NCBI GenBank assembly: GCA_033283335.1
Contig: JAWMQP010000006.1
Span: forward strand, 62,001 to 126,000
Source of the DNA: Pseudomaricurvus sp033283335
GTDB taxonomy: Bacteria > Pseudomonadota > Gammaproteobacteria > Pseudomonadales > Cellvibrionaceae
Reading direction: 5' to 3'
DNA: 64,000 nucleotides
Below are positions 43,105 to 51,283 of the stretch, piece after piece. Numbering within the stretch: the first letter of the stretch is position 1; every line of letters starts with the position of its first letter. The notes beneath the pieces are model-generated. The model searched no databases. It was given only the letters and a program-made list of their open reading frames with translations, and was not told where the DNA came from. A program made the translations under genes and the position numbers.

Positions 43105-43158
43105 TAGTTAACCCTTGAGGGTTATTTTGGTTGACAGCTTTTGGCGCCGCACTATCAT
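43105..43158 (+). promoter_or_regulatory. bio operon promoter overlapped by a BirA-type operator
   Basis: TAGTTAACC (43105-43113) and GGTTGACAG (43129-43137) are separated by 15 bp and match the BirA half-sites TTGTWAACC-N14/15-GGTTWACAA. The right half contains the -35 TTGACA (43131-43136); a -10 TATCAT lies at 43153-43158 after a 16-bp spacer. Repressor binding would therefore cover the -35. The palindrome also faces the divergent comF gene. Confidence 0.75.
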
Positions 43159-43207
43159 TTGTGCCCATTAACCGGATTTGTCCCTGCCCGCATACAGGAT
43201 GCTGTTT

Positions 43208-44266
43208 ATGAGTGCTACTGCCGATAACCTGCGCAACGACTGGACCCGCGATGAAATTGCGGCATTGTTTGATTTGCCTTTCAACGATTTGCTATTCCAG
43301 GCACAGGTGGTTCACCGTCAGCACTTTAACCCCAATGAAGTACAGATCAGTACCCTGTGTTCCATCAAAACCGGTGCCTGCCCGGAGGATTGTAAGTACT
43401 GTCCCCAGAGTGCGCGCTACGATACCGGCCTGGAAAAAGAAAAGCTGATGAAAGTGGAGAAGGTCCTGGAAGAGGCGCGTGCCGCCAAGGCCAGTGGGGC
43501 GACCCGCTTTTGCATGGGCGCTGCCTGGCGTTCACCCAAGAAGAAAGATATGCCTTATGTCACCCAGATGGTAAAAGAGGTGAAATCCCTGGGCTTGGAA
43601 ACCTGCATGACCCTGGGGATGGTCAGTGAAGATCAGGCGCAGGAACTGGCCGACGCCGGTCTCGATTACTACAACCACAATCTGGACACTTCGCCGGAGT
43701 TTTACGGCGACATCATCACCACCCGTACCTACCAGGACCGCTTGAATACCCTCGGCAATGTGCGGGCGGCCGGTATGAAAGTCTGCAGTGGCGGTATTGT
43801 CGGGATGGGTGAAGGACAGGAGGATCGCGTCGGCCTGTTGCACCAGCTGGCGACCATGGACAAGCACCCGGAATCCGTGCCGGTCAACATGCTGGTGCGG
43901 GTTGAAGGCACTCCACTGGCTGACCAGGCGGATCTGGACCCGTTCGATTTCATTCGCACCATCGCCGTGGCGCGTATCCTGATGCCGAAGTCCCACGTGC
44001 GCCTCTCTGCCGGCCGTGAAGACATGAACGAGCAGATGCAGGCGATGGCGTTTATGGCCGGTGCCAATTCCATTTTTTACGGTGAAAAACTGCTGACCAC
44101 GCCCAACCCGGAAGCCAGCAAGGACATGCAGCTGCTGAAACGTCTGGGCATCAACACCGAAAAATACGAAGTGCAGGAAGACGAGGCCGAGCAGGAAGCG
44201 GCGGTACGCGACTCTATCCAGGCGGCCCAGAACGACAAATTCTTCTACGACGCCGCGGCCAAGTAA
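43208..44266 (+). CDS. bioB: Biotin synthase
   Basis: BioB inserts sulfur into dethiobiotin. The 352-residue product has the radical SAM cluster ligands Cys58, Cys62 and Cys65 in GACPEDCKYCPQS, and the conserved YNHNLDTSPEFYG, GGIVGMGE and RLSAGREDM motifs; the last includes the arginine ligand of the second cluster. ATG 43208 is preferred over 43178 because AGGATG lies eight bases before it and it matches the family start. First gene of the operon bioB-bioF-bioHC-bioD. Confidence 0.97.
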   Translation: MSATADNLRNDWTRDEIAALFDLPFNDLLFQAQVVHRQHFNPNEVQISTLCSIKTGACPEDCKYCPQSARYDTGLEKEKLMKVEKVLEEARAAKASGATRFCMGAAWRSPKKKDMPYVTQMVKEVKSLGLETCMTLGMVSEDQAQELADAGLDYYNHNLDTSPEFYGDIITTRTYQDRLNTLGNVRAAGMKVCSGGIVGMGEGQEDRVGLLHQLATMDKHPESVPVNMLVRVEGTPLADQADLDPFDFIRTIAVARILMPKSHVRLSAGREDMNEQMQAMAFMAGANSIFYGEKLLTTPNPEASKDMQLLKRLGINTEKYEVQEDEAEQEAAVRDSIQAAQNDKFFYDAAAK

Positions 44267-44308
44267 CGGGCCGGGCGGGCTTCATCTGCATCGCTGCGGT
44301 TTTCATTT

Positions 44309-45505
44309 ATGCCTTCCCAACAGCATCCGGCCAGTATCATGGACGCCGTCCTGGCGCCGGCTCTGGCTGAGCGCCAGCAACAACACCTATACCGTCGCCG
44401 ACAGACCGTCACGACGCCTCAAGGGGCGCAGGTGCAGGTGGGCGGTCGCGACCTTATCAGCTTTTGCAGTAACGATTACCTCGGGCTGGCCAATCATCCG
44501 CGCATTGTCGCCGCCTTGCAGCAGGCGGCCGATCGCTACGGGGTTGGCAGCGGCGCCGCCCACCTGGTCAGTGGCCACAGTCTGGAGCATCACGCTCTGG
44601 AAGAAGAATTGGCGGATTTTATGGGGCGCGAACGGGCGCTGCTGTTTTCCACCGGTTACATGGCTAACCTCGGCACCATCAATGCGCTGGTGGGTAAGGG
44701 CGATGCGGTCTTCGAAGATAAGCTTAACCACGCTTCCCTGTTGGACGGCGGGCTCTTGTCCGGCGCCCGTTTCCAGCGTTTTCTGCACAATGACCTGCAG
44801 GATCTGGAAAACAAGCTGCAGCGCAGTGAGGCCGCTCGCAAACTGGTGGTGGTGGACGGGGTATTCAGCATGGATGGCGACCTGGCGCCGCTGCCGGAAC
44901 TGGCCGCGCTGGCCGCACGTCATGACGCCTGGTTAATGATGGACGATGCCCATGGGTTCGGCTGCCTGGGCGCAACGGGTGCGGGCGCCGCGGAGCATTT
45001 TCAGTTGTCGCCGCAACAGCTGCCGATTGTGATGGGCACCCTGGGCAAAGGCGCCGGCACCTTCGGTGCTTTTGTGGCGGGCAGTGAGGTACTGATTGAA
45101 ACCCTGATCCAACAAGCCAGACCTTATATTTACACCACCGCCATGCCGCCGGCCCTGGCCGCTGCCACCCGCGTCAGTTTGCAGGTGATTCGCGATGAGG
45201 GCTGGCGTCGGCAGCATCTGCAGGATTTGATCGCCCAGTTCCGCTGCGGCGCCGAGGCGCTGGGGCTGCAGTTGATGGCATCCCCCACGGCCATTCAGCC
45301 CGTGCTTTTTGCCGAGGCAGAGACCACCCTGGCGGTGGCGGAGCAGTTGCGGCAGCGGGGTTTTTGGGTGGGGGCTATCCGTCCGCCCACCGTACCGGCT
45401 GGCACCTCGCGGCTGCGCATAACCTTGTCAGCGGCCCATTCGCCGGAGCAGGTGCAAGCCCTGTTGGGCGCTCTGGAGGCCGCTGTGGAGACTTTGGGGC
45501 TGTGA
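44309..45505 (+). CDS. bioF: 8-amino-7-oxononanoate synthase
   Basis: BioF condenses pimeloyl-ACP with alanine. This 398-residue PLP enzyme shows FCSNDYLGLANHPR, GSGAAHLVSGHSLEHHALE, DDAHGFGCLG and the PLP-lysine loop MGTLGKGAGTFGAFV. The length is typical. It lies 42 bp after bioB and 13 bp before bioHC. Confidence 0.96.
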   Translation: MPSQQHPASIMDAVLAPALAERQQQHLYRRRQTVTTPQGAQVQVGGRDLISFCSNDYLGLANHPRIVAALQQAADRYGVGSGAAHLVSGHSLEHHALEEELADFMGRERALLFSTGYMANLGTINALVGKGDAVFEDKLNHASLLDGGLLSGARFQRFLHNDLQDLENKLQRSEAARKLVVVDGVFSMDGDLAPLPELAALAARHDAWLMMDDAHGFGCLGATGAGAAEHFQLSPQQLPIVMGTLGKGAGTFGAFVAGSEVLIETLIQQARPYIYTTAMPPALAAATRVSLQVIRDEGWRRQHLQDLIAQFRCGAEALGLQLMASPTAIQPVLFAEAETTLAVAEQLRQRGFWVGAIRPPTVPAGTSRLRITLSAAHSPEQVQALLGALEAAVETLGL

Positions 45506-45518
45506 TTGTGGACCTGTT

Positions 45519-47153
45519 GTGACTGTAGAAATGTCCGCCAATACCTTTGCTAGCAGCATTGAGCATCTGCCGGCCCGGCAGGTGCGTCGTTACGCTGAAC
45601 CACTGGTGCTGTTGCACGGTTGGGGCTGTGACCGACGCAGTTGGCAGCCATTGCTGCAGCGCCTTAACCAATGCCTCGACCTGTTGCTGGTGGATCTGCC
45701 GGAGTTTGGCGCTGGCGAGTATGCTGGCGAGTGTATAGCGTCGCCTGAGGCCTGGCTCGATCAGTTGCTGGTGCAGCTGCCCGAGCGGTTTGTGCTGCTC
45801 GGCTGGTCGCTGGGTGGCATGCTGGCCACGCGGTTGGCGGCCCAGGCGCCCAAGCGGGTGCTGGGGTTGATGACGCTGGCGAGCAATGTGAAGTTTGTCG
45901 CCAGTGCAGACTGGCCCGACGCCATGGCGGATGAGGTATTTTTGCAATTCCAGGCCGGTTTTGCCGAGACGCCGGCGGTAACGCTCAAGCGTTTTGCCGG
46001 ACTGATGGCCAGGGGTGATAGGCAGGAACGGCAGTTATTGAAAGGTCTGCGCGAAGCCTGTGAGGCGTCCTGGCAGAAGGCTGTTGGATTTGGGGGAAAA
46101 AGCGATCTGTGTTGGCAGGCCACCCTGAACTGGCTGGCAATGCTGGATAACCGGGTACCGTTTTCCCGCTTGACCGTCCCCGGTCGCCACTGGCTGGCGG
46201 AGGCAGATGCCCTGGTGCCCGTAGCGATTGCCAAGCGTTTGCAATCCCTCAATTCCCGCCAGGATATTCGGGTTGTGGACGGTGTTGGTCATGCCCTGCA
46301 CTGGTCGGCGCCCCTGGTCGATGAGCTGCTGGCGTTTGTTGACAGCGTTCACTACGCGGTCGACAAGCGCAAAGTCGCCCAATCTTTTGGCCGTGCCGCC
46401 TCGCAGTACGACTCCGTGGCCGGCTTGCAGCGACAAATCGGTCATCGTCTGTTGATTGCGGCCAGCGCTACTGCGGCCGACACCTGTCTCGATCTGGGCT
46501 GTGGCACCGGCTATTTCACCCCCTACCTGGCGGCCGGCTGCCGCAACCTGCTGGCTATGGACCTGTCCGAGGGCATGCTGGGCTATGCCCGCAAGCGCCT
46601 GCAGTCTGAGGCTGACACAGCAGCGGGTTCTGGCACAAACGTCTATTGGCTCGGCGGTGATGCCGAAGCCATGCCAGTGGCCAGCGCTGCAGTGGATACG
46701 TTGTATTCCTCCCTGGCGATTCAGTGGTGTGCCAATCTGTCGGCTCTGTTTCAGGAAGTGAGTCGGGTCTTAAAGGCCGATGGTCGGGCCTATCTCGCCA
46801 CTCTGGGGCCCGATACACTGAAGGAATTGCGGCAGGCCTGGAGCGCCGTGGATCGCTATACCCACGTCAATCACTTCGCCTCCGAAGTGGATTTACGCGC
46901 AGCCATTCACAGCGCTGGTTTGCAGGTGCGAGACTGGCAGAGTGAAGAGATAGTTCTGCACTATGAGCAGGTGCGCGAATTGACCTACGAGCTGAAAACC
47001 CTGGGTGCGCACAATATGAATCACGGCCAGAGTTCAGGCCTGACTGGCCGTCAGCGGTTGCAGGCCTTTAAACAGGCCTATGAGCAATTCCGGCTGGCCA
47101 ATGGCAAGTTGCCGGCCACTTACGATGTTTTTTATCTGGAGTTATCCCACTGA
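45519..47153 (+). CDS. bioHC: Fused pimeloyl-ACP methyl ester esterase and malonyl-ACP methyltransferase BioHC
   Basis: This is one 544-residue polypeptide with two biotin enzymes. Residues to about 280 are a BioH alpha/beta hydrolase with HGWGCDRRSW and the nucleophile elbow GWSLGG (Ser97), plus the C-terminal GHALHWSAP histidine segment. Residues from about 285 are BioC, a SAM methyltransferase with KVAQSFGRAASQYDS, the SAM loop LDLGCGTGYF near residues 324-333 and the C-terminal LTGRQRLQAFKQAYEQFR segment. The fusion is known from Saccharophagus and Teredinibacter. It starts at GTG 45519 or ATG 45531, and its stop overlaps bioD by one base. Confidence 0.95.
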   Translation: MTVEMSANTFASSIEHLPARQVRRYAEPLVLLHGWGCDRRSWQPLLQRLNQCLDLLLVDLPEFGAGEYAGECIASPEAWLDQLLVQLPERFVLLGWSLGGMLATRLAAQAPKRVLGLMTLASNVKFVASADWPDAMADEVFLQFQAGFAETPAVTLKRFAGLMARGDRQERQLLKGLREACEASWQKAVGFGGKSDLCWQATLNWLAMLDNRVPFSRLTVPGRHWLAEADALVPVAIAKRLQSLNSRQDIRVVDGVGHALHWSAPLVDELLAFVDSVHYAVDKRKVAQSFGRAASQYDSVAGLQRQIGHRLLIAASATAADTCLDLGCGTGYFTPYLAAGCRNLLAMDLSEGMLGYARKRLQSEADTAAGSGTNVYWLGGDAEAMPVASAAVDTLYSSLAIQWCANLSALFQEVSRVLKADGRAYLATLGPDTLKELRQAWSAVDRYTHVNHFASEVDLRAAIHSAGLQVRDWQSEEIVLHYEQVRELTYELKTLGAHNMNHGQSSGLTGRQRLQAFKQAYEQFRLANGKLPATYDVFYLELSH

Positions 47154-47839
47154 TGGCCAAGCATAAGTTTTTTATTGCCGGTACCGATACCGATGTCGGC
47201 AAAACTCTGGTGGCCTGCGGCCTGTTGGAAAAAGCCCGTCAGCAGGGCCTGACCAGCGTTGCGGTCAAACCGGTGGCGGCGGGGTGCGAGTTGACAGATG
47301 AGGGGTTGCGCAATGGCGATGCGCTGAGCTTAATTGATGCCATGAGTGAGTCGCTTCCTTACGCCCAGGTCAATCCGGTGGCTTTGGAGCCGCCCATTGC
47401 GCCGCACATTGCCGCCATGCAAGTGGGCAAACAGCTGTCGGTGATTCGTCTGGCGGGATTCTGCAGTGGCGTGCTGATACAACCCTGCGACCTGGCGCTG
47501 GTGGAAGGGGCTGGTGGTTGGCGAGTGCCGCTCAACCCCCGTGAGACACTGGCGAATCTGGCGCAAGAGCTGGAGCTGCCGGTGGTGATGGTGGTGGGTA
47601 TGAAGCTGGGCTGTATCAATCATGCGTTATTGACCGCCGAAGCAATCCAGCGCGATGGCCTGAAATTGGCCGGCTGGGTGGCCAACCGTATCGACGCCGA
47701 CATGAGCTGTTACGACGAGAATATGATGACCTTGCGCACTTTGCTGCAGGCGCCTTGCCTGGGTGAAGTGCCCCATTTGACGCATCCTGACAAGGCCGCT
47801 GTCGCTGACTTTTTGGACTTGAATCTGCTGCTCGGCTGA
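47153..47839 (+). CDS. bioD: Dethiobiotin synthetase
   Basis: BioD forms the ureido ring of dethiobiotin with ATP and CO2. The 228-residue product has the P-loop-like FIAGTDTDVGKTLVACG, KPVAAGC, EGAGGWRVPL and GWVANRID motifs. It overlaps bioHC (TGATG), so translation is coupled. With bioB, bioF and bioHC this is a near-complete pathway; bioA is not in the window. Confidence 0.96.
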   Translation: MAKHKFFIAGTDTDVGKTLVACGLLEKARQQGLTSVAVKPVAAGCELTDEGLRNGDALSLIDAMSESLPYAQVNPVALEPPIAPHIAAMQVGKQLSVIRLAGFCSGVLIQPCDLALVEGAGGWRVPLNPRETLANLAQELELPVVMVVGMKLGCINHALLTAEAIQRDGLKLAGWVANRIDADMSCYDENMMTLRTLLQAPCLGEVPHLTHPDKAAVADFLDLNLLLG

Positions 47840-47935
47840 TAGCCCCCTTTTCGGTGGCGCTTAATTTGCCTATAGTGGGGGTGGTTTGCCAGATGCGCGG
47901 CAAATAGTTTGATTACAGGGACTTCGGGGGACGAT

Positions 47936-48259
47936 GTGAACAACACGCTTCAGACAGGTGTGCAAGGCATGCTGCACAGTCAACAGCAGATGCAGCGCTC
48001 GGCCAGTGAAATTGCCGGTTTGGCCATGACGCCTGCCCCCTCCGCCTCACCGCAGACCGCTGGCCAGTCTTTGGATTCCCAGTCTTTGAGCTCTCAGTCT
48101 TCAAGCTCTCAGTCTTCAAGCTCTCAGTCTTTGAATAGGGAGCCGCTACTGGAACCCATGCTGCGCATGCAGCAACAACAGCAGGTGTTTGATGCCTCCG
48201 CCCAGGTGGTGTCCACGGCCGATGAGCTGATTGGCAATTTGCTGAATATCAAAGCCTGA
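47936..48259 (+). CDS. Small Ser/Gln-rich protein with flagellar-rod-like C terminus
   Basis: This is a 107-residue protein with a GTG start and CGGGGGACG upstream; the longer TTG frame at 47909 is less likely. The middle is low complexity (SQS repeats from a 15-bp DNA array). The last 25 residues, FDASAQVVSTADELIGNLLNIKA, resemble the C-terminal coiled-coil motif of flagellar hook and rod proteins (such as the tail of FlgE/FlgG). A similar small gene follows bioD in Pseudomonas by my recollection. Function is unknown; it is too short to be a rod protein itself. Confidence 0.55.
   Translation: MNNTLQTGVQGMLHSQQQMQRSASEIAGLAMTPAPSASPQTAGQSLDSQSLSSQSSSSQSSSSQSLNREPLLEPMLRMQQQQQVFDASAQVVSTADELIGNLLNIKA
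48065..48139 (+). repeat. Five 15-bp in-frame tandem repeats
   Basis: CAGTCTTCAAGCTCT-type units repeat five times at 48065, 48080, 48095, 48110 and 48125; two are identical and the outer ones diverge. They encode the QSL/QSS repeats of the small protein. The 15-bp period keeps the frame, so repeat number could vary without frameshift. Confidence 0.85.
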
Positions 48260-48412
48260 TTTTTCCGCGCCGTTACACTTCTTCCCAGTCAGCCTTCGCT
48301 GGCGTCTTGTTTTTTATTGAGCTGACTCAAGCCCGGATCGTTGCGGCGCTGCCGGTTGCTGGCACGTCTCACCTTTAGTTGTCTTTAGATTCCTCAGTAC
48401 CCTGCTGGATAG

Positions 48413-48447
48413 CCCCTCTGAGCCTGACTAGGCTAAAGAGAGAGGGG
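48413..48447. other. Two-level hairpin in the 316-bp gap after the small post-bioD gene
   Basis: CCCCTCT (48413-48419) pairs with AGAGGGG (48441-48447), and inside it AGCCT pairs with AGGCT around GACT. No T-run follows, so it is not a standard terminator. The gap 48260-48575 otherwise holds the weak hairpin CAGC-CTTC-GCTG near 48290 and the promoter of the next gene. Confidence 0.5.
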
Positions 48448-48465
48448 CGATAAGCTGGTTAAATC

Positions 48466-48514
48466 TTGACTTCCGCTTGAAAAAAACTTATGTTTCAAAC
48501 AACTGTTTGTTTGA
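48466..48514 (+). promoter_or_regulatory. Sigma-70 promoter with PsrA-type operator
   Basis: TTGACT (48466-48471) and TATGTT (48489-48494) are 17 bp apart. Immediately downstream, TCAAACAA (48495-48502) and TTGTTTGA (48507-48514) form an inverted repeat that includes CAAAC-AACT-GTTTG, matching the published PsrA consensus (G/C)AAAC-N2-4-GTTT(G/C). The operator would overlap the transcription start and block it. PsrA is a TetR regulator released by long-chain acyl-CoA. Confidence 0.75.
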
Positions 48515-48575
48515 ATTTATGGCATGCTGCCGAATCATACGCTCTGAGCGAATTTCTTTTATAGAGGTAACAACG

Positions 48576-50366
48576 ATGGCTGAGTATAAAGCTCCCCTGC
48601 GGGATATGCGTTTTGTACTGAACGAAGTCTTTGAAGTAGACAAGTTGTGGGCTGCCCTGCCCGGTACCCAGGAGGTTGTCGACCCGGATACTGCCGACGC
48701 CATTCTTGAAGAAGCTGCCAAGCTGATTGAGCAGGAAGTTGCCCCGCTGAATCGCGAGTCCGATGAGCAAGGTAGCCGTTGGGAAAACGGTGACGTTACT
48801 GCGCCGGAAGGCTTTAAAGAAGCCTACCAGGCCTTCTGTGAAGGTGGCTGGAACGGTCTCGGCGGCAACCCCGAATTCGGTGGTATGGGCATGCCCAAGA
48901 CCCTGACTGCGCAAGTGGAAGAAATGTTGCAGTCCGGCAGCATGTCCTTCGGCCTGGCGCCAATGTTGACCGCCGGTGCGTGCTTGTCCATCAATGCGCA
49001 CGGCACCCAGGAGCTGAAAGAGAAGTACCTGCCCAACATGTACTCCGGCGTTTGGTCCGGTGCCATGGACCTGACCGAGCCTCATGCCGGTACTGACCTG
49101 GGTATTATCCGCACCAAGGCGGTGGATAACGGCGACGGCTCCTACGACATCACCGGCACCAAGATCTTTATCACCTGGGGTGAGCACGACATGGCGGAGA
49201 ACATTATCCACCTGGTGCTGGCCAAGCTGCCGGATGCTCCTGCCGGTCCTAAGGGGATCTCCCTGTTCCTGGTGCCGAAGATCATGGTCAATGACGATGG
49301 TTCCCTGGGCGAGCGCAACGCCGTGAGCTGTGGCTCCATCGAGAAGAAAATGGGCATCAAGGCTTCGGCTACCTGCGTCATGAATTTCGATAACGCCAAA
49401 GGCTGGCTGGTGGGTGAACTCAACCAGGGTCTGGCCTGCATGTTCACCATGATGAACTACGAGCGTCTGGTGGTGGGCATCCAGGCACTGGGTGCCGCTG
49501 AGCGTTCTTACCAGAATGCGGTGGAGTACGCCCGTGAGCGTCTGCAGAGCCGCAGCCCGGAAGGTGCGAAAAACCCAGAAAAGGCCGCCGATCCGATCAT
49601 TGTGCACCCGGATGTACGCCGCATGCTGTTGGATATGCGCGCCCAGACCGAGGGTGCCCGTGCCTTTTCTACCTATGTGGCCATGTGGCTGGATATCGCC
49701 AAGTTCAGCGATGACGCCACCGCCAAGAAAGAAGCCGAAGCCATGGTGGCGCTGTTGACGCCGGTGGCCAAGGCGTTCCTGTCCGACAAAGCCCTGGAAA
49801 CCACGGTCTCCGGTCAGCAGATCTTCGGCGGTCACGGCTTTATCCGCGAGTGGGGCCAGGAGCAGCTGGTGCGTGATGTGCGCATTACCCAGATTTATGA
49901 AGGCGCCAATGGCATCCAGGCCATGGACCTGATGGGTCGTAAAGTAGTTGCTAACGGTGGTCAGTTGTTTGAGGTCTTCGCTGCTGAAGTACAGGCCTAC
50001 ATTGACGGTCAGGCCAGTAATGAAGCCCTGCAGGAGTTTACCGCTCCATTGCAGCGCGAGCTGGATAACCTGAAAGCCGTTACCGCCGAGGTGATTGAAA
50101 TGGCCAAAGGCGATGCCAACGCTGTTGGTGCAGCTGCCAACGATTACCTGCACCTGTTTGGGTATACCGCCTACGCCTACATGTGGGCGAAGATGGCGCA
50201 GGTGGCGCTGGAGAAACAGGAGTCGGGTGATACCGATTTCTACACCAGCAAAGTCAAGCTGGCACGCTTCTTCTTCCAGCGTCAGTTGCCTAAGGCTCGC
50301 TCCCTGACCGACAGCATTCGGGCCGGTAGCGACACCTTGATGGCTCTGGATGCGGACTTGTTCTGA
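48576..50366 (+). CDS. Acyl-CoA dehydrogenase, FadE family (long form)
   Basis: This 596-residue FAD enzyme starts a beta-oxidation cycle. It has the long N-terminal extension of the bacterial fatty acyl-CoA dehydrogenase group (APLRDMRFVLNEVF), AMDLTEPHAGTDLG, KIFITWGEHDM and the catalytic glutamate in QIYEGANGIQAMDL, plus a C-terminal extra domain of about 130 residues. The ATG at 48576 follows AGAGGTAAC. The PsrA-type operator 60-80 bp upstream points to induction by fatty acids. The same gene follows bioD in Pseudomonas (recollection). Confidence 0.93.
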   Translation: MAEYKAPLRDMRFVLNEVFEVDKLWAALPGTQEVVDPDTADAILEEAAKLIEQEVAPLNRESDEQGSRWENGDVTAPEGFKEAYQAFCEGGWNGLGGNPEFGGMGMPKTLTAQVEEMLQSGSMSFGLAPMLTAGACLSINAHGTQELKEKYLPNMYSGVWSGAMDLTEPHAGTDLGIIRTKAVDNGDGSYDITGTKIFITWGEHDMAENIIHLVLAKLPDAPAGPKGISLFLVPKIMVNDDGSLGERNAVSCGSIEKKMGIKASATCVMNFDNAKGWLVGELNQGLACMFTMMNYERLVVGIQALGAAERSYQNAVEYARERLQSRSPEGAKNPEKAADPIIVHPDVRRMLLDMRAQTEGARAFSTYVAMWLDIAKFSDDATAKKEAEAMVALLTPVAKAFLSDKALETTVSGQQIFGGHGFIREWGQEQLVRDVRITQIYEGANGIQAMDLMGRKVVANGGQLFEVFAAEVQAYIDGQASNEALQEFTAPLQRELDNLKAVTAEVIEMAKGDANAVGAAANDYLHLFGYTAYAYMWAKMAQVALEKQESGDTDFYTSKVKLARFFFQRQLPKARSLTDSIRAGSDTLMALDADLF

Positions 50367-50399
50367 TCTGAATTATCAACTCTCTTGCGAGACCTTGAG

Positions 50400-50428
50400 C
50401 CCGATGTCAGTGACATCGGGTTTTTTTT
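50400..50428 (+). terminator. Rho-independent terminator after the acyl-CoA dehydrogenase
   Basis: CCCGATGTC (50400-50408) pairs perfectly with GACATCGGG (50412-50420) around an AGT loop and is followed by eight T residues. The strongest terminator in the window. Confidence 0.95.
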
Positions 50429-50537
50429 GGCTGCCAGTATGGTAGAGTCACTGAGTTCGAAGGACTCCTTTAACTGCGAACTGCAGGTGTGGTGGTAGTC
50501 ACTTAAAAGCAATAAAACTCGAATGTCAGGAGATGAC

Positions 50538-50723
50538 GTGTCTGATCAGTCGCGTTTATCGGCAGAAGACCAGGCCCGGGTGGATCATTATCTGGTGTCC
50601 GGGGTCAATCAATCTGAGCGTAAAGCTTTTCGTCCCTGGCGGTTGCTGGGAGCAATCTGGGTGGTGCTGTTCGCCATGAGTGTCGTCAGTTACCTGATAG
50701 CTCGCCACCATGGGGTGGTGTAA
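50538..50723 (+). CDS. DUF3094 family small membrane protein
   Basis: This 61-residue protein has a polar N terminus (LSAEDQARVDHYLVSGVNQSERKAFRPWRLL) and one hydrophobic helix near the C terminus, the DUF3094 pattern known mainly from Pseudomonas relatives. The GTG at 50538 is chosen because AGGAG lies five bases before it; ATG 50523 would add five residues and has no ribosome site. Function unknown. Confidence 0.75.
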   Translation: MSDQSRLSAEDQARVDHYLVSGVNQSERKAFRPWRLLGAIWVVLFAMSVVSYLIARHHGVV

Positions 50724-50810
50724 TCCCGAACCGGGGGAAATCAGTGGCCGGAGAAGAGAGGGATGCTGATCGGTCAGCAGTCGCTGGCACTGTTTGATCA
50801 TTCACTACTA

Positions 50811-50855
50811 TAGTGTTTACGGATGTAGTGTTTACGGATGTAGTGTTTACGGAAG
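50811..50855. repeat. Three 15-bp tandem repeats upstream of the Hpt gene
   Basis: TAGTGTTTACGGATG occurs at 50811 and 50826 exactly and at 50841 with one change (final AAG for ATG). It lies 54 bp upstream of the Hpt start and may lie in its promoter or leader. The unit has no palindromic symmetry. Confidence 0.85.
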
Positions 50856-50908
50856 GATGTCAGAGGGAATCTGAATCTACGAAGGAACGCAATGGAGAGG
50901 TAATAGCA

Positions 50909-51250
50909 ATGGATATCGCTTTGGATTTGACCGCACTAAAGTCAATGTTTCCCGGGGAAGAACTGCTTCAACGGGCTATCTTACAAGAATTTAAAAGCAC
51001 GGCTGGGCTGTGTATGGAAGAGCTTGATGCTGCGCTGGAAAATCGTGACAGCCACGGCGTTCGTCTGCTGGCCCACAAGCTCAAGTCATCCTCTTTCGCC
51101 ATCGGTGCCGAGGCCCTGGGTCAGTATTGTGAGGATTTGGAAAGCTCGGCCACGGAGACCGCCTGGGAACCTACCCGCCTGCACGTTTGGCAGTTGAAAG
51201 CTTCCATGACCTCGGTGATTAGCCAGATTGAAGAGCTGATGGACAGTTGA
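50909..51250 (+). CDS. Hpt domain phosphotransfer protein
   Basis: This 113-residue four-helix phosphotransfer protein has its phosphorylatable histidine in LLAHKLKSSSFAIGAEAL, with the usual following Lys and Ser/Gly positions. It would relay phosphate between a hybrid kinase and a response regulator, but neither is next to it. The ATG at 50909 has GGAGAGG upstream; the longer frame to 50813 translates the tandem repeat and is rejected. Confidence 0.85.
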   Translation: MDIALDLTALKSMFPGEELLQRAILQEFKSTAGLCMEELDAALENRDSHGVRLLAHKLKSSSFAIGAEALGQYCEDLESSATETAWEPTRLHVWQLKASMTSVISQIEELMDS

Positions 51251-51283
51251 CCTGCTGGTGCGTCCAATACAACCTGATTGGGT

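Noticed and set aside
48495..50153. A 552-codon open frame antisense to the acyl-CoA dehydrogenase gene.
   Set aside because: It mirrors a highly expressed, codon-biased gene, has no family motifs and would cover the whole dehydrogenase. Long antisense frames are expected in such genes.
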